From Acidobacteriota bacterium (GTDB taxonomy: Bacteria > Acidobacteriota > Blastocatellia > Pyrinomonadales > Pyrinomonadaceae), in assembly GCA_019639235.1 (NCBI GenBank), contig JAHBSG010000004.1, forward strand, positions 62,001 to 126,000: a stretch of DNA of 64,000 bases. The letters are read 5' to 3'. This document shows positions 25,445 to 34,610 of the stretch, piece after piece. The notes beneath the pieces were generated by a model. The model was not told the origin of the DNA. It did no database searches and saw nothing but the letters and a program-made list of their open reading frames with translations. The translations under genes and the position numbers were made by a program. The stretch's first letter is position 1; every line of letters begins with the position of its first letter.

Positions 25445-27559
25445 TTGGCAAAGTCGGAGGCAAAGGCAAACAACTTCTCACTCGCGGCGGTGGCCGTCGC
25501 GGCGTGGGCCGGTGTTTTGCTTGTCGCCTTTTTCGCGAACCGCGGCGAGGATGTAGGCAAGCTCGGCTTGTTCGTCGGAAATCTCGGCGGCGGGCCATTG
25601 GTTGGTGCGGGGATCTTTAACAGCCTGCTTGGCGTTCTAGTTGCGGGAGCGATAGCCGCGGCATGGTTCGGGATCGGCAACCTGATCGTTTCGCGGGCTA
25701 TTGGTCCCGAGGTTGCCGACGAGAACTCGCATCTTCTCAACGTAATTTTGAGCCTTGCTGTCGGGGCAGCCGTTTGGTCGCTTGTCTGGTTTCTGCTCGG
25801 GCTCGCCGGGCTTTACTCGCGGCCGGTTGCAGTCGTTGCACTCGTACTTGGGCTTCTCCCTGCCATCGTCGGCCTATTGAAGTTCAGAAGCGCTGCGAAA
25901 GCTGACAGTGAGCCTCAGCCGGGCGGAGTTTTCGACAAACTCCTCCTGGTGCTCGCAGCCGTCCCTGTTCTGCTTTCGCTCATCGCTTCGCTTGCACCGC
26001 CGACCGCGAAAGACACGCTGCTTTATCATTTTTCGGTACCGAAGGCATTCATTGCTCAGGGCGGCAGTGCCTTCATCGAGGGCAACATCGCGAGCTATCT
26101 GGCACTCGGGACGGAGATGCACGTCGTTTGGGCGATGCTGCTCGGAGGGCCTTTCGGCGAGCGTGCCGGTGAAGCGGCGGCAGGTGCGGTAGTTTGGCTT
26201 TTCTTTCCGCTGCTGCTTGCGGCGGTCTTTGGCTTTGCCCGGTCGGCCGGCATCACGCGGCGTTGGTCGCTGATAGCCGTGCTGATGGTCGCGACCGTCC
26301 CGACGGCGTATCACGTTGCGGCAAGTGCCTATATCGATCTTGCCCTCGCGCTTTACGTTCTCCTCGCCGTTTTCGCATTAACGCGTTGGTGGCGGTCGCT
26401 CGAGAGCCGTTGGCTGATCCTTGTCGCGATCTTTCTCGGAGCGGCACTTGCCTCAAAGCTGACGACGCTCTTTGTCATCGCAGCGTTCGCGCTTGTGATA
26501 ATGATGCGGGCAAGGTCCGAGGCTGATCGAGCGGGAAAGGCCGCGGGGCTCGGCCTGGCGGCGTTGTTGCTTGCCGGCGTCTTCGCGTCGCCGTGGTATC
26601 TGCGGACGTGGGCGGAAACGGGCAGCCCGATCTTTCCGTTCTATATGAGCATCTGGCCGGGCGAGGCTGCGGGCTGGGACGTCGAGCGTTCGAATCTCTT
26701 TCAGGCGATTAACGCGCAACACGGCGGGTATGTTAAATCGCCGCTCGATTATTTGGCTGCCCCGTGGAACATTTCGGTAACGGCACAGCCCGAGCTTGCG
26801 ACGCACTTTGACGGCGTTCTCGGCGTGGCGTTTTTGCTTGGGCTACCGTTCCTGATCTGGGCGCTTTGGAAGTTTGAGATGCCCGTCGAGGCGAAGATCG
26901 GCTCGGCGGTCGCCGCGGTGATGTTCCTCTTCTGGCTTTTTTCGAGCCAGCAGCTACGCTATCTGCTGCCGATCGTTCCACTGCTTGCCATCGGGATCGC
27001 CGCGGCATTTGAGCGGCTCGGTGAAGGCGTCGATGGCCTCAAACCCATCGGGCAATTATCGTTCGCCGCGGCTGCGATCGCGGGCCTGCTCACGGGAACG
27101 GCGTGGTTTCTGCAGAAGGCGCCGCTACGGGTCGTGCTCGGCGGCGAGAGCAAGGCGGAGTATCTGACGCGGAACCTGGACTATTATCCGTATTACCGCT
27201 GGCTCAACACGGAAGCGGACGCCGGCCATCGGGTCTGGCTGATCAATATGCGGCGGGACACTTATAACCTCGAACGGCCGTATTTTTCGGACTATCTTTT
27301 CGAGGATTGGACGCTCCGGCGGCTCGTTTGGGAAACTCGCTCCGCCCCGGAGCTTAAGGCACGAGCGGCGGCGATGAACATCCAGTACGTTCTTGCCCGC
27401 CACGACTTTCTTTTTGATTACGACCGCTCGCCGATCGTCGACGACACGAAACCGAGGGCCGAGAACGAGGCGAAGTTAAAGATGGCACGCGAACTTTTGC
27501 TCGACCCGGCCCGAACGGTCAAGGCAGACGCGCGATTCAGTTTGGTAAAGGTATTTTAG
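25445..27559 (+). CDS. Polytopic membrane glycosyltransferase (GT39/ArnT-like)
   Basis: 704 residues from a TTG at 25445. About 11-13 membrane helices, with an early extracytoplasmic loop containing PPTAKDTLLYHFSVPKAFI and a soluble C-terminal part (about 590-704). This resembles the PMT/ArnT-like GT-C superfamily, which uses polyprenyl-phosphate sugars. The catalytic acidic residues of GT-C enzymes are usually in the first loop, and an aspartate is present there. Precise donor and acceptor are unknown. Located between sufC/DUF3703 and sufD, apparently as cargo. Confidence 0.7.
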   Translation: MAKSEAKANNFSLAAVAVAAWAGVLLVAFFANRGEDVGKLGLFVGNLGGGPLVGAGIFNSLLGVLVAGAIAAAWFGIGNLIVSRAIGPEVADENSHLLNVILSLAVGAAVWSLVWFLLGLAGLYSRPVAVVALVLGLLPAIVGLLKFRSAAKADSEPQPGGVFDKLLLVLAAVPVLLSLIASLAPPTAKDTLLYHFSVPKAFIAQGGSAFIEGNIASYLALGTEMHVVWAMLLGGPFGERAGEAAAGAVVWLFFPLLLAAVFGFARSAGITRRWSLIAVLMVATVPTAYHVAASAYIDLALALYVLLAVFALTRWWRSLESRWLILVAIFLGAALASKLTTLFVIAAFALVIMMRARSEADRAGKAAGLGLAALLLAGVFASPWYLRTWAETGSPIFPFYMSIWPGEAAGWDVERSNLFQAINAQHGGYVKSPLDYLAAPWNISVTAQPELATHFDGVLGVAFLLGLPFLIWALWKFEMPVEAKIGSAVAAVMFLFWLFSSQQLRYLLPIVPLLAIGIAAAFERLGEGVDGLKPIGQLSFAAAAIAGLLTGTAWFLQKAPLRVVLGGESKAEYLTRNLDYYPYYRWLNTEADAGHRVWLINMRRDTYNLERPYFSDYLFEDWTLRRLVWETRSAPELKARAAAMNIQYVLARHDFLFDYDRSPIVDDTKPRAENEAKLKMARELLLDPARTVKADARFSLVKVF

Positions 27560-27561
27560 AA

Positions 27562-28716
27562 ATGGCATTAACAAGTGCAGTAATGGAAACGCAATTTGAC
27601 GAGAGCTTCAAGGCGAGGCTTGCGGCCGAGGACGACGCGGCGATCAGGGCCCTGCGTGAGCGGGCATTTGCCGCGTTCATCGAAAAGGGCTTCCCGAGCC
27701 TCAAGGACGAGGATTGGAAATACACCAACGTATCGCCGATCGCGAAAGAGAGGTGGCAGACGGCTGCGGCCGGCATCGAACTCGAACACGAAGACGCCGG
27801 CATTCGTGCCCATGAGCTTCTCGAGCGATTTAGGTATGACCGCAACGGGTTTACCGCATTGAATCTTGCAATGGCGGAGATCGCTATCATCAAGATCGCG
27901 AAGGACACGGTCGTTGACGAGCCGATCGAGCTGAACTTTGCCGCGGCCGAGGGCAAGGCGATCTTCCCGCATGTGGTCGTCATTGCCGAATCGGGCAGCA
28001 AGGCGACGATTGTCGAGAGCTATTCGTCTCAAGCTCGGTCGTTCACCAACGCGGCGGTGCAAATTTTGGTCGAAGACAACGCGAAGCTGACACACTACCG
28101 CGTACAAAAGGACTCGGCCGAGGCTTTCAATTACGGCGTTACTGAGGTCACGCTCGGCAAGGGCAGTTACGACTCGACCAACATCAATCTCGGCGGGGCG
28201 ATTTCGCGGCATGATATCGAGCTGAAGTTCACGGCCGAGGGCGGCGAGGCGTGGGTCGATGGGCTTTATATGCTCGACGGCGAACAGCACAGCGATACGC
28301 ACTCGACCATCGATCACACTGTGCCGAACTGCCTTTCGCACCAAACGTACAAGGGCGTGCTCAACGGGCGCTCGCGTGGCGTTTTTAACGGCAAGGTCTT
28401 TGTCCGCGAAAATGCCCACGGCACCGACGCCCAGCAGCAGAACAAGAATTTGCTTCTCTCGAACGATGCACGCGTCGATACCAAGCCGCAGCTCGAGATA
28501 TTTAATGACGACGTTAAGTGCTCACACGGAGCGACCGTTGGCCAGCTTGAAGATGAGGAGCTGTTCTATTTGCTGACACGAGGGCTTCCGGAGTCGCTCG
28601 CCCGGAACCTCCTGACCTACGGCTTTGCCGAGGAGGTGATAAACAAGATCGAGATCGAAGCGATCAAGAGCGACTTGGATGCAACGGTGCTGAACCGGCT
28701 CCATGCCGAGATCTGA
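27562..28716 (+). CDS. sufD: Fe-S cluster assembly protein SufD
   Basis: 384 residues. N-terminal KDEDWKYTNVSPI, then a right-handed beta-helix core with IVESYSSQARSFTNAAVQI and HSDTHSTIDH, and the C-terminal SufB/SufD block SHGATVGQLEDEELFYLLTRGL. SufD pairs with SufB and SufC to form the Fe-S scaffold and helps iron acquisition. It starts 2 nt after the membrane glycosyltransferase stop, so it is probably co-transcribed. Confidence 0.96.
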   Translation: MALTSAVMETQFDESFKARLAAEDDAAIRALRERAFAAFIEKGFPSLKDEDWKYTNVSPIAKERWQTAAAGIELEHEDAGIRAHELLERFRYDRNGFTALNLAMAEIAIIKIAKDTVVDEPIELNFAAAEGKAIFPHVVVIAESGSKATIVESYSSQARSFTNAAVQILVEDNAKLTHYRVQKDSAEAFNYGVTEVTLGKGSYDSTNINLGGAISRHDIELKFTAEGGEAWVDGLYMLDGEQHSDTHSTIDHTVPNCLSHQTYKGVLNGRSRGVFNGKVFVRENAHGTDAQQQNKNLLLSNDARVDTKPQLEIFNDDVKCSHGATVGQLEDEELFYLLTRGLPESLARNLLTYGFAEEVINKIEIEAIKSDLDATVLNRLHAEI

Positions 28717-28725
28717 GGATTTGAA

Positions 28726-29158
28726 CCACAGAGAGCACAGAGAGCACAGAGATTTTTATGGAAGTAAATTCGATTACCGAGAAGATCATTGGCTGTGCAA
28801 TAAAAGTACACCGTGCTCTTGGGCCGGGACTTCTCGAAAAGACCTACGAGGTTTGCTTGGCACATGAGATCGTGAAGGAGGGACTCGTTGTTCGCCGACA
28901 GGTTGAATTACCGGTTGTCTATGATGGTTTGAGGCTTGATGCCGGGTATAGGATCGATCTCCTGGTAGAAGAACGGGTCATCGTTGAGTTGAAAACGGTG
29001 GAACAGTTTCACCCTATTCATGAAGCTCAGCTCATTTCTTATCTGAAGTTGAGCAATCTTAAGGTAGGATTGTTAATCAACTTTAACGTAAAGATGTTGA
29101 AAAGTGGGATTAAGAGACTAATGAACTAAAACTCTGTGTTCTCCGTGCTCTCTGTGGT
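28726..29158. mobile_element. GxxExxY gene bounded by CACAGAG inverted repeats (candidate cassette)
   Basis: Left arm (28726-28752) CCACAGAGAGCACAGAGAGC followed by ACAGAGAT; right arm (29131-29158) is its near-perfect reverse complement, ending CTCTCTGTGGT. The arms sit 5 nt before the ATG and 1 nt after the stop of the GxxExxY gene. No transposase is present, so mobility is inferred from the layout and from related arms elsewhere in the window. Confidence 0.55.
28758..29129 (+). CDS. GxxExxY protein (PD-(D/E)xK nuclease-like)
   Basis: 123 residues. It has the name motif GPGLLEKTYE and the PD-(D/E)xK-like core: GYRIDLLVEERVIVELKTV, where Asp and the ELK triad correspond to the nuclease metal site, and a C-terminal AQLISYLKLSNLKVGLLINFN. 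GxxExxY proteins are widespread, often in many copies per genome, and have no confirmed role. The gene is precisely bounded by CACAGAG inverted repeats and lies between sufD and sufS. Confidence 0.93.
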   Translation: MEVNSITEKIIGCAIKVHRALGPGLLEKTYEVCLAHEIVKEGLVVRRQVELPVVYDGLRLDAGYRIDLLVEERVIVELKTVEQFHPIHEAQLISYLKLSNLKVGLLINFNVKMLKSGIKRLMN

Positions 29159-29165
29159 GAATTCG

Positions 29166-30407
29166 ATGAAAGCAGTAAAAGAAATGAAAAATTGGGACGT
29201 TGAATCAGTAAGAAAAGATTTTCCGGTGCTCCACCGCGAGGTGAACGGCAAGCCGCTTGTCTATCTCGACAACGCGGCGTCGTCGCAGGTGCCGCAGATG
29301 GTCATCGACCGCGGGTCGAAGTACCTGGCCGAGGAGCATTCGAACGTCCATCGCGGCGTTCACTACCTCTCGCAGCACGCGACCAATGCCTATGAAGCGG
29401 CCCGCGAAAAGGTAAAGCGGTTCATCAATGCCCGCGAAGCGGCCGAGTGTATTTTCGTCCGGGGATGCACTGAAGGCGTCAACCTTGTCGCCTCGAGTTA
29501 CGGCCGGCGATTCATCAATGAGGGCGACGAGATCCTCGTTTCGCAGATGGAGCACCATTCGAACATCGTTCCCTGGCAGGTCATCGCCGAGGAACGCGGA
29601 GCCCGCGTGCGGATGATCCCGATCAATACCCGCGGCGAGATCATCATCGAAGAATACGAAGCGATGCTAAATGAGCGGACACGGATCGTCGCCGTCTCGC
29701 ACGTTTCAAACTCGCTCGGGACCGTTAATCCGATCAAGGAAATGACGGCAACGGCGCACAAGTTCGGCGTGCCGGTCTGCGTTGATGCCGCCCAGAGCGT
29801 GCCGCATTTTCCGGTCGATGTTCAGGACCTCGATGCCGATTTCTTCGTCTTCTCCGGCCACAAGATGTTTGCCCCGACCGGCAGCGGAGTCGCCTACGGC
29901 AAGCGCGAATGGCTCGACAAAATGCCGCCCTATCAGACCGGCGGCGGAATGATCCGGACCGTCAGTTTTGAGAAGACGACCTACGCGCCGATACCGGAAA
30001 AGTTCGAGGCGGGCACACCGGCCATCGCAAATGCTATCGGGCTCGGAGCCGCTATCGATTACATAAACGGGCTCGACTTCAACGCCGCGGCCGAATACGA
30101 GCACTCGCTGCTTGAATATGCGACCAAGCGGTTGGCTGACATCCCCGAGGTGACTATTATCGGAACGGCAGCGGAGAAGGCGAGCGTTTTGTCATTCACC
30201 ATCGAGGGAATTCACCCGCACGACATCGGCACGATACTCGACCAGCAGGGTATCGCCATCCGCGCCGGACACCACTGTGCCCAGCCGGTGATGAACTTCT
30301 TCGATGTGCCCGCGACCGCCCGTGCCTCGTTCGCTTTTTACAACACCCGCGAAGAGGTCGATAAGCTCGCCGACGCGATACAGAAGGTGATCGAGGTTTT
30401 TGCATAG
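29166..30407 (+). CDS. sufS: Cysteine desulfurase SufS
   Basis: 413 residues from the ATG at 29166; an earlier in-frame ATG at 29136 would translate the repeat arm. PLP-dependent class V aminotransferase fold: YLDNAASSQVP near the start, the PLP-binding SGHKM lysine and TGSGV, and the RAGHHCAQP loop with the active-site cysteine (about Cys371) typical of group II desulfurases. It supplies sulfur to SufU (32798), the matching zinc-dependent partner. Confidence 0.96.
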   Translation: MKAVKEMKNWDVESVRKDFPVLHREVNGKPLVYLDNAASSQVPQMVIDRGSKYLAEEHSNVHRGVHYLSQHATNAYEAAREKVKRFINAREAAECIFVRGCTEGVNLVASSYGRRFINEGDEILVSQMEHHSNIVPWQVIAEERGARVRMIPINTRGEIIIEEYEAMLNERTRIVAVSHVSNSLGTVNPIKEMTATAHKFGVPVCVDAAQSVPHFPVDVQDLDADFFVFSGHKMFAPTGSGVAYGKREWLDKMPPYQTGGGMIRTVSFEKTTYAPIPEKFEAGTPAIANAIGLGAAIDYINGLDFNAAAEYEHSLLEYATKRLADIPEVTIIGTAAEKASVLSFTIEGIHPHDIGTILDQQGIAIRAGHHCAQPVMNFFDVPATARASFAFYNTREEVDKLADAIQKVIEVFA

Positions 30408-30646
30408 TGGTCGCAGCCATTGACACTATCGGAACAGTCATAGGAGAGAATCGCCTGCTCCTCGATGAAGGTCTTCCTTTGAGTGAAAGCTCACGTGTTC
30501 GGGTGATCGTAATGATTGACGAGAACGGTAAAGAAGATCATGACGAAAGGGAATGGCTTCGTTCGGCCGCTGGTAACGAATCATTAGCGTTTCTTGCGGA
30601 CCACGGAGAAGATATCTACACGCTCGAGGACGGCAAGCCCATATAG
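30407..30646 (+). CDS. Small antitoxin-like protein without a visible toxin
   Basis: 79 residues from a GTG overlapping the sufS stop. The N-terminus resembles a short beta-rich DNA-binding or dimerisation segment (IGTVIGENRLLLDEGLPL), followed by EREWLRSAAGNESLAFL and the acidic tail EDIYTLEDGKPI. Such EWL...EDIYxLxDGKP tails are typical of small antitoxin-like proteins that usually precede PemK-like toxins. No toxin gene follows here; the next gene is a cupin. It may be an orphan or have another function. Confidence 0.6.
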   Translation: MVAAIDTIGTVIGENRLLLDEGLPLSESSRVRVIVMIDENGKEDHDEREWLRSAAGNESLAFLADHGEDIYTLEDGKPI

Positions 30647-30682
30647 GGCATCAGATCGTTTTCGTTTCTAGTCTTGAAGTCG

Positions 30683-31045
30683 ATGATGAATAGGATCAAT
30701 CTCGCCGAGAACTTTGCTCTGATCTCCGAACACTGGCGGCCGAAGGTCGTTGGTGAGTTGAACGGGCAGGAGGTGAAGCTCGTTAAGTTCAAGGGCGATT
30801 TTCCGTGGCATCATCATGAGAAGGAAGATGAGCTTTTCATGGCGATAAAGGGCAGTTTTCGAATAGAGTTTCGCGACCGCTCGGTTGAGCTTTCGCCGGG
30901 TGAGTTCGTCATTGTACCGCAGGGCGTCGAGCATCGGCCGGTAGCGGATGAGGAGGTCGAGGTTTTGCTTTTCGAGCCCGCTAATGTCCGAAATACCGGG
31001 AACGTCGTTGATGAAAAATTCACCGCTACACGGGCCGAGTTGTAG
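30683..31045 (+). CDS. Cupin-domain protein
   Basis: 120 residues from the ATG at 30683 (a TTG at 30674 is less likely). One cupin beta-barrel: motif 1 WHHHEKEDELFMAIKGSF with histidines and glutamate as likely metal ligands, motif 2 PGEFVIVPQGVEHRPVA. Single-domain cupins include small dioxygenases, isomerases and storage-like proteins. No specific substrate can be assigned. Located between the antitoxin-like gene and formate-tetrahydrofolate ligase. Confidence 0.88.
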   Translation: MMNRINLAENFALISEHWRPKVVGELNGQEVKLVKFKGDFPWHHHEKEDELFMAIKGSFRIEFRDRSVELSPGEFVIVPQGVEHRPVADEEVEVLLFEPANVRNTGNVVDEKFTATRAEL

Positions 31046-31096
31046 AATGTGAGTACCGTCACAAATCACAAACCCGGAATCGCGGATAATCGCCCT

Positions 31097-32797
31097 ATGA
31101 GATCAGACCTCCAGATAGCCCAAAGCGCAAAACTTCGTCCTGTTGTCGAGATCGCCGAGCAACTCGGGCTCGGGCCGGATGACATCGATCTTTACGGCAG
31201 CCCATATATTGGCAAGGTTCGGCTTGATGTGATCGAAAAGTTCAAGGACCGCCCGAACGCAAAATACATCGACATCTCGGCGATCACGCCGACGCCGCTC
31301 GGCGAGGGCAAATCGACCACGTTGATCGGCCTCGGCGAGGCGATGAAGCACCTCGGCAAGCGCTCCGTCATCACGCTCCGGCAACCCTCGCAGGGGCCGA
31401 CCTTTGGCATCAAGGGCGGAGCGGCCGGCGGCGGCTATGCACAGGTCGTCCCGATGGAGACGTTCAACCTGAACCTGACGGGCGACATCCACGCCGTGAC
31501 CGCGGCAAACAATCTGCTCGCCGCGATGATCGACAACAAGCTGCTTCGCGGCAATCCGCTCAACATCAACCCGCACAGCATCACGTGGAAACGCGTTGTC
31601 GATACCAACGACCGGGCGCTTCGCAAGATCATCGTGGGCCTCGGCGGCCGGATGGAAGGCGGCATTCCGCGCGAGACCGGCTTTGACATCACCGTCGCGT
31701 CCGAGGTGATGGCGATACTTGCCCTGACGACTTCGCTGCAGGATATGCGGAAGCGGTTCGGCCGGATCGTCGTTGGACTGACGCACGACAAAAAGCCCGT
31801 AACGGCCGAGGAGATCGGAGCCGCCGGTGCGATGGCCGTGCTGATGCGCGACGCCATCCGCCCGACGATAATGCAGACGCTCGAGAACACGCCCGCACTC
31901 GTCCACGCCGGCCCGTTCGCCAACGTCGCCCATGGCAACAGCAGCATTCTGGCGGACATGATCGGCATCAAGACGGCCGATTACTTGATGACCGAGTCTG
32001 GTTTCGGTGCCGACATTGGTGCCGAGAAATTCTTTAACATCAAATGCCGCTACTCGGGCCTCAAACCCGATGCGGCCGTAATCGTCGCGACCATCCGTGC
32101 GCTTAAATCGCACAGCGGAAAGTACAAGATCGTCGCCGGCAAGCCGCTGCCGCACGAGATGCTCGAGAATAACGTCGCCGACGTTGAGGCAGGGGCCGCC
32201 AACCTTCGCAAGCAGATCGAGAATGTAAAGCTCCACGGTGTCACGCCGGTCGTCGCGATAAATGCGTTCGCGACCGACCACCCAGAGGAGATCGAGGCCG
32301 TCAAGCGGATCGCCATCGAGAGCGGTGCGCTCGGTGCTGCTGTTTCGACCCATTGGGCCGATGGCGGCAAGGGTGCCATGGAACTCGCCGAAATGGTGAT
32401 CGCCGCCGCCGAAGAGCCGAGCGAATTCAAGTTCCTTTACGACCTCGACCAGCCGATCAAGGCGAAGATCGAGACCATCGCAAAGAAGATCTACGGAGCG
32501 GATGATGTCTTTTTCGAGCCTTTCGCGGCCCAACAGATCGCGAGCTACGAAGCGAACGGCTTCGGCAACCTGCCGATCTGCATGGCAAAAACGCATTTGA
32601 GCTTGAGCCACGACCCGACGCTGAAGGGGGCGCCGACCGGCTTCACTCTGCCGATCCGCGAGGTCCGGGCGAGCGTCGGTGCCGGATTTATCTACCCGAT
32701 CTGCGGTGATATGCGGACGATGCCCGCACTCCCCGAACACCCCGCCGCCGAGCACGTGGATATCGACGAGAACGGGAATGTTGTAGGATTGTTTTAG
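31097..32797 (+). CDS. fhs: Formate-tetrahydrofolate ligase
   Basis: 566 residues from the ATG at 31097, which matches the usual start of the family (MRSDLQIAQSAKLRP); a GTG at 31049 would add 16 residues. The P-loop PTPLGEGKSTT lies at about 52-62 and GGAAGGGYAQVVPMETFNLNLTGD is the family signature downstream. It makes 10-formyl-THF from formate, THF and ATP for one-carbon metabolism. It ends exactly where sufU begins. Confidence 0.96.
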   Translation: MRSDLQIAQSAKLRPVVEIAEQLGLGPDDIDLYGSPYIGKVRLDVIEKFKDRPNAKYIDISAITPTPLGEGKSTTLIGLGEAMKHLGKRSVITLRQPSQGPTFGIKGGAAGGGYAQVVPMETFNLNLTGDIHAVTAANNLLAAMIDNKLLRGNPLNINPHSITWKRVVDTNDRALRKIIVGLGGRMEGGIPRETGFDITVASEVMAILALTTSLQDMRKRFGRIVVGLTHDKKPVTAEEIGAAGAMAVLMRDAIRPTIMQTLENTPALVHAGPFANVAHGNSSILADMIGIKTADYLMTESGFGADIGAEKFFNIKCRYSGLKPDAAVIVATIRALKSHSGKYKIVAGKPLPHEMLENNVADVEAGAANLRKQIENVKLHGVTPVVAINAFATDHPEEIEAVKRIAIESGALGAAVSTHWADGGKGAMELAEMVIAAAEEPSEFKFLYDLDQPIKAKIETIAKKIYGADDVFFEPFAAQQIASYEANGFGNLPICMAKTHLSLSHDPTLKGAPTGFTLPIREVRASVGAGFIYPICGDMRTMPALPEHPAAEHVDIDENGNVVGLF

Positions 32798-33247
32798 ATG
32801 TCAGAACTTAACGAGCTTTATCAAGAGACCATTCTCGAACACAATAAGAACCCGCGGAATTTCCGCGAGATCGAGGACGCGGACAAGACGGCCTTGGGCA
32901 ATAATCCGCTTTGCGGCGATGCCCTGCAGGTCTTTGTCAAGATGGACGGCGACACGGTCGGCGACGTCGCGTTCAAGGGGTCGGGCTGCGCCATCTCAAA
33001 GGCATCAGCCTCGATGATGACCCAGGCTGTTAAAGGCAAGACTCGCGAAGAGGCCGACCAGCTTTTCGACGAATTTCACAAAATGGTCACCGGCGAAATG
33101 GACATCGAAACCGAAGAGAATCACCTCGGCAAGCTTCGCGCATTCGCCGGTGTGCTTGAGTTTCCGGCCCGCGTAAAGTGCGCCTCGCTGAGCTGGCACA
33201 CCCTGAACGCCGCTCTCCACGACGCTGGCGAGATCTCGACGGAATAG
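32798..33247 (+). CDS. sufU: Fe-S cluster scaffold/sulfur-transfer protein SufU
   Basis: 149 residues, ATG directly after the fhs stop. IscU-like fold with the SufU insertion; ligands Cys39, Asp41, Cys64 and Cys128 (NPLCGDAL, GSGCAISKAS, VKCASLSWHT) form the zinc site found in SufU. SufU accepts sulfur from SufS. This is the last SUF gene in the locus, over 14 kb after sufB. Confidence 0.95.
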   Translation: MSELNELYQETILEHNKNPRNFREIEDADKTALGNNPLCGDALQVFVKMDGDTVGDVAFKGSGCAISKASASMMTQAVKGKTREEADQLFDEFHKMVTGEMDIETEENHLGKLRAFAGVLEFPARVKCASLSWHTLNAALHDAGEISTE

Positions 33248-33250
33248 CCA

Positions 33251-33844
33251 ATGCCGCAGATGGACGACCAGCCAAACCTGGCAGAAAACTGGTATTGCTA
33301 CGCAGCCGTATTTTCGGTGACAGCGATAGTAATGACCGCCGTCCTCTGGGCGCTCGGCCGGCTATGGTGGTGCAAACTCGGCGACGGTGCGATCTATGTC
33401 AACCAGGCCTGGAACAGCAGCCACACTTCGCAGCACTTTCTCGACCCCTACACCTTTACGCACATTCTCCATGGTGTGCTTTTCTTCTGGATCGCCGGGC
33501 TGCTGCTTTCCAAGTTTGGGACATTCTGGCAGTTCACGGCCGCTATCGTCGCCGAGGCGGGCTGGGAAGTTCTTGAGAACACGAACTTCATCATCGAGAA
33601 ATACCGCGAGAACACGGCCTCGCTCGATTATTTCGGCGATTCGATCGCAAACTCTTTCGGCGATCTCGCCGCCTGCGCCGTCGGCTTCCTCGTAGCGATG
33701 AAGTTCGGAATGTGGCGGTCGCTCGTCTTTTTCCTCGTTGTCGAGATCTTTCTGCTCATCTGGATCCGCGACAGCCTGCTTCTCAATATCCTGATGCTCG
33801 TTTATCCGCTCGATGGTGTGAAGAGCTGGCAGATGTCCGTCTGA
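33251..33844 (+). CDS. DUF2585 membrane protein (first copy)
   Basis: 197 residues with about four to five membrane helices. DUF2585 (UPF0314) features: SQHFLDPYTFTHILHGVLFFW, AEAGWEVLENTNFIIEKYR and the C-terminal LLNILMLVYPLDGVKSWQ. The conserved His, Asp, Glu and Asn residues in the membrane segments hint at an active or binding site, but the family function is unknown. It starts 3 nt after sufU. Confidence 0.88.
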   Translation: MPQMDDQPNLAENWYCYAAVFSVTAIVMTAVLWALGRLWWCKLGDGAIYVNQAWNSSHTSQHFLDPYTFTHILHGVLFFWIAGLLLSKFGTFWQFTAAIVAEAGWEVLENTNFIIEKYRENTASLDYFGDSIANSFGDLAACAVGFLVAMKFGMWRSLVFFLVVEIFLLIWIRDSLLLNILMLVYPLDGVKSWQMSV

Positions 33845-33959
33845 CCTTAACTCGTCCTTAAATCTCGCCTGAAAGTTAACCGAAGCTTACGCAACAACAA
33901 GATATTGTTGTCCGCACTATTGACATACGCAAGACTTAGTGCGAGGTCAAGAGCCGGCT

Positions 33960-34568
33960 ATGAGCGAAGCAACATATCAAACATCGCCACGATCGGATTC
34001 CTTTTCGTTTTACCTTCGTCCTAGTTCCTGGAACACGGCCGCACTTCTCGTGCTGCTGACCATCGCCTGGCTCATTGGTTCGGGCGGCGAGGTCTGGGGC
34101 GAAACGAACCTTTACTGGCCGCTCTCGGCCGAGGTCTGGAGCAGGCAAAACTCGCAGCACCCGATCGACCCCTACACGCTTACGCACATGCTCCACGGGG
34201 TCTTGTGCTTTTGGCTGATAAAGCTCACACTGCCACAGTTGCCGGTTCGCCGGCAATTTTTTTTGGCAATTCTTTTTGCGTGCGGTTGGGAAGTGGTCGA
34301 GAACTCCTCGTTCGTCATCGACCGTTATCGGATGGTCACCGCCTCGGCCGATTATGTCGGCGACGCGGTCGTCAATTCGTTCATGGATATCGTGGCGTGC
34401 GGACTCGGGTTCTTCGTCGCCCGAGCGGTCGGGTTCGGCATTTCGTTCGCCGTATTCATTGCCGTCGAGGTGCTGATGATCGTCTGGATAAGAGATAACC
34501 TTTTACTGAATATCCTGATGATCATCTATCCGCTCGATGGAGTTAAGACTTGGCAGCTAGGGGGCTAA
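33960..34568 (+). CDS. DUF2585 membrane protein (second copy)
   Basis: 202 residues from the ATG at 33960 (a GTG at 33939 is also in frame). Same family as the preceding gene: SQHPIDPYTLTHMLHGVLCFW, WEVVENSSFVIDRYR and LLNILMIIYPLDGVKTWQ, with the same key residues conserved. A likely TTGACA -35 box lies at 33920-33925, so it may be transcribed separately. The tandem copies suggest duplication followed by divergence. Confidence 0.87.
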   Translation: MSEATYQTSPRSDSFSFYLRPSSWNTAALLVLLTIAWLIGSGGEVWGETNLYWPLSAEVWSRQNSQHPIDPYTLTHMLHGVLCFWLIKLTLPQLPVRRQFFLAILFACGWEVVENSSFVIDRYRMVTASADYVGDAVVNSFMDIVACGLGFFVARAVGFGISFAVFIAVEVLMIVWIRDNLLLNILMIIYPLDGVKTWQLGG

Positions 34569-34610
34569 ACTTGAATGCAAATTGGCAGAACTGAAAAAGG
34601 CTGTGGGCTT

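Noticed and set aside
30407-31045. Complete toxin-antitoxin module
   Set aside because: The gene after the antitoxin-like ORF is a cupin, not a toxin family.
31103-32755. 550-codon open frame on the minus strand
   Set aside because: Antisense shadow of formate-tetrahydrofolate ligase.
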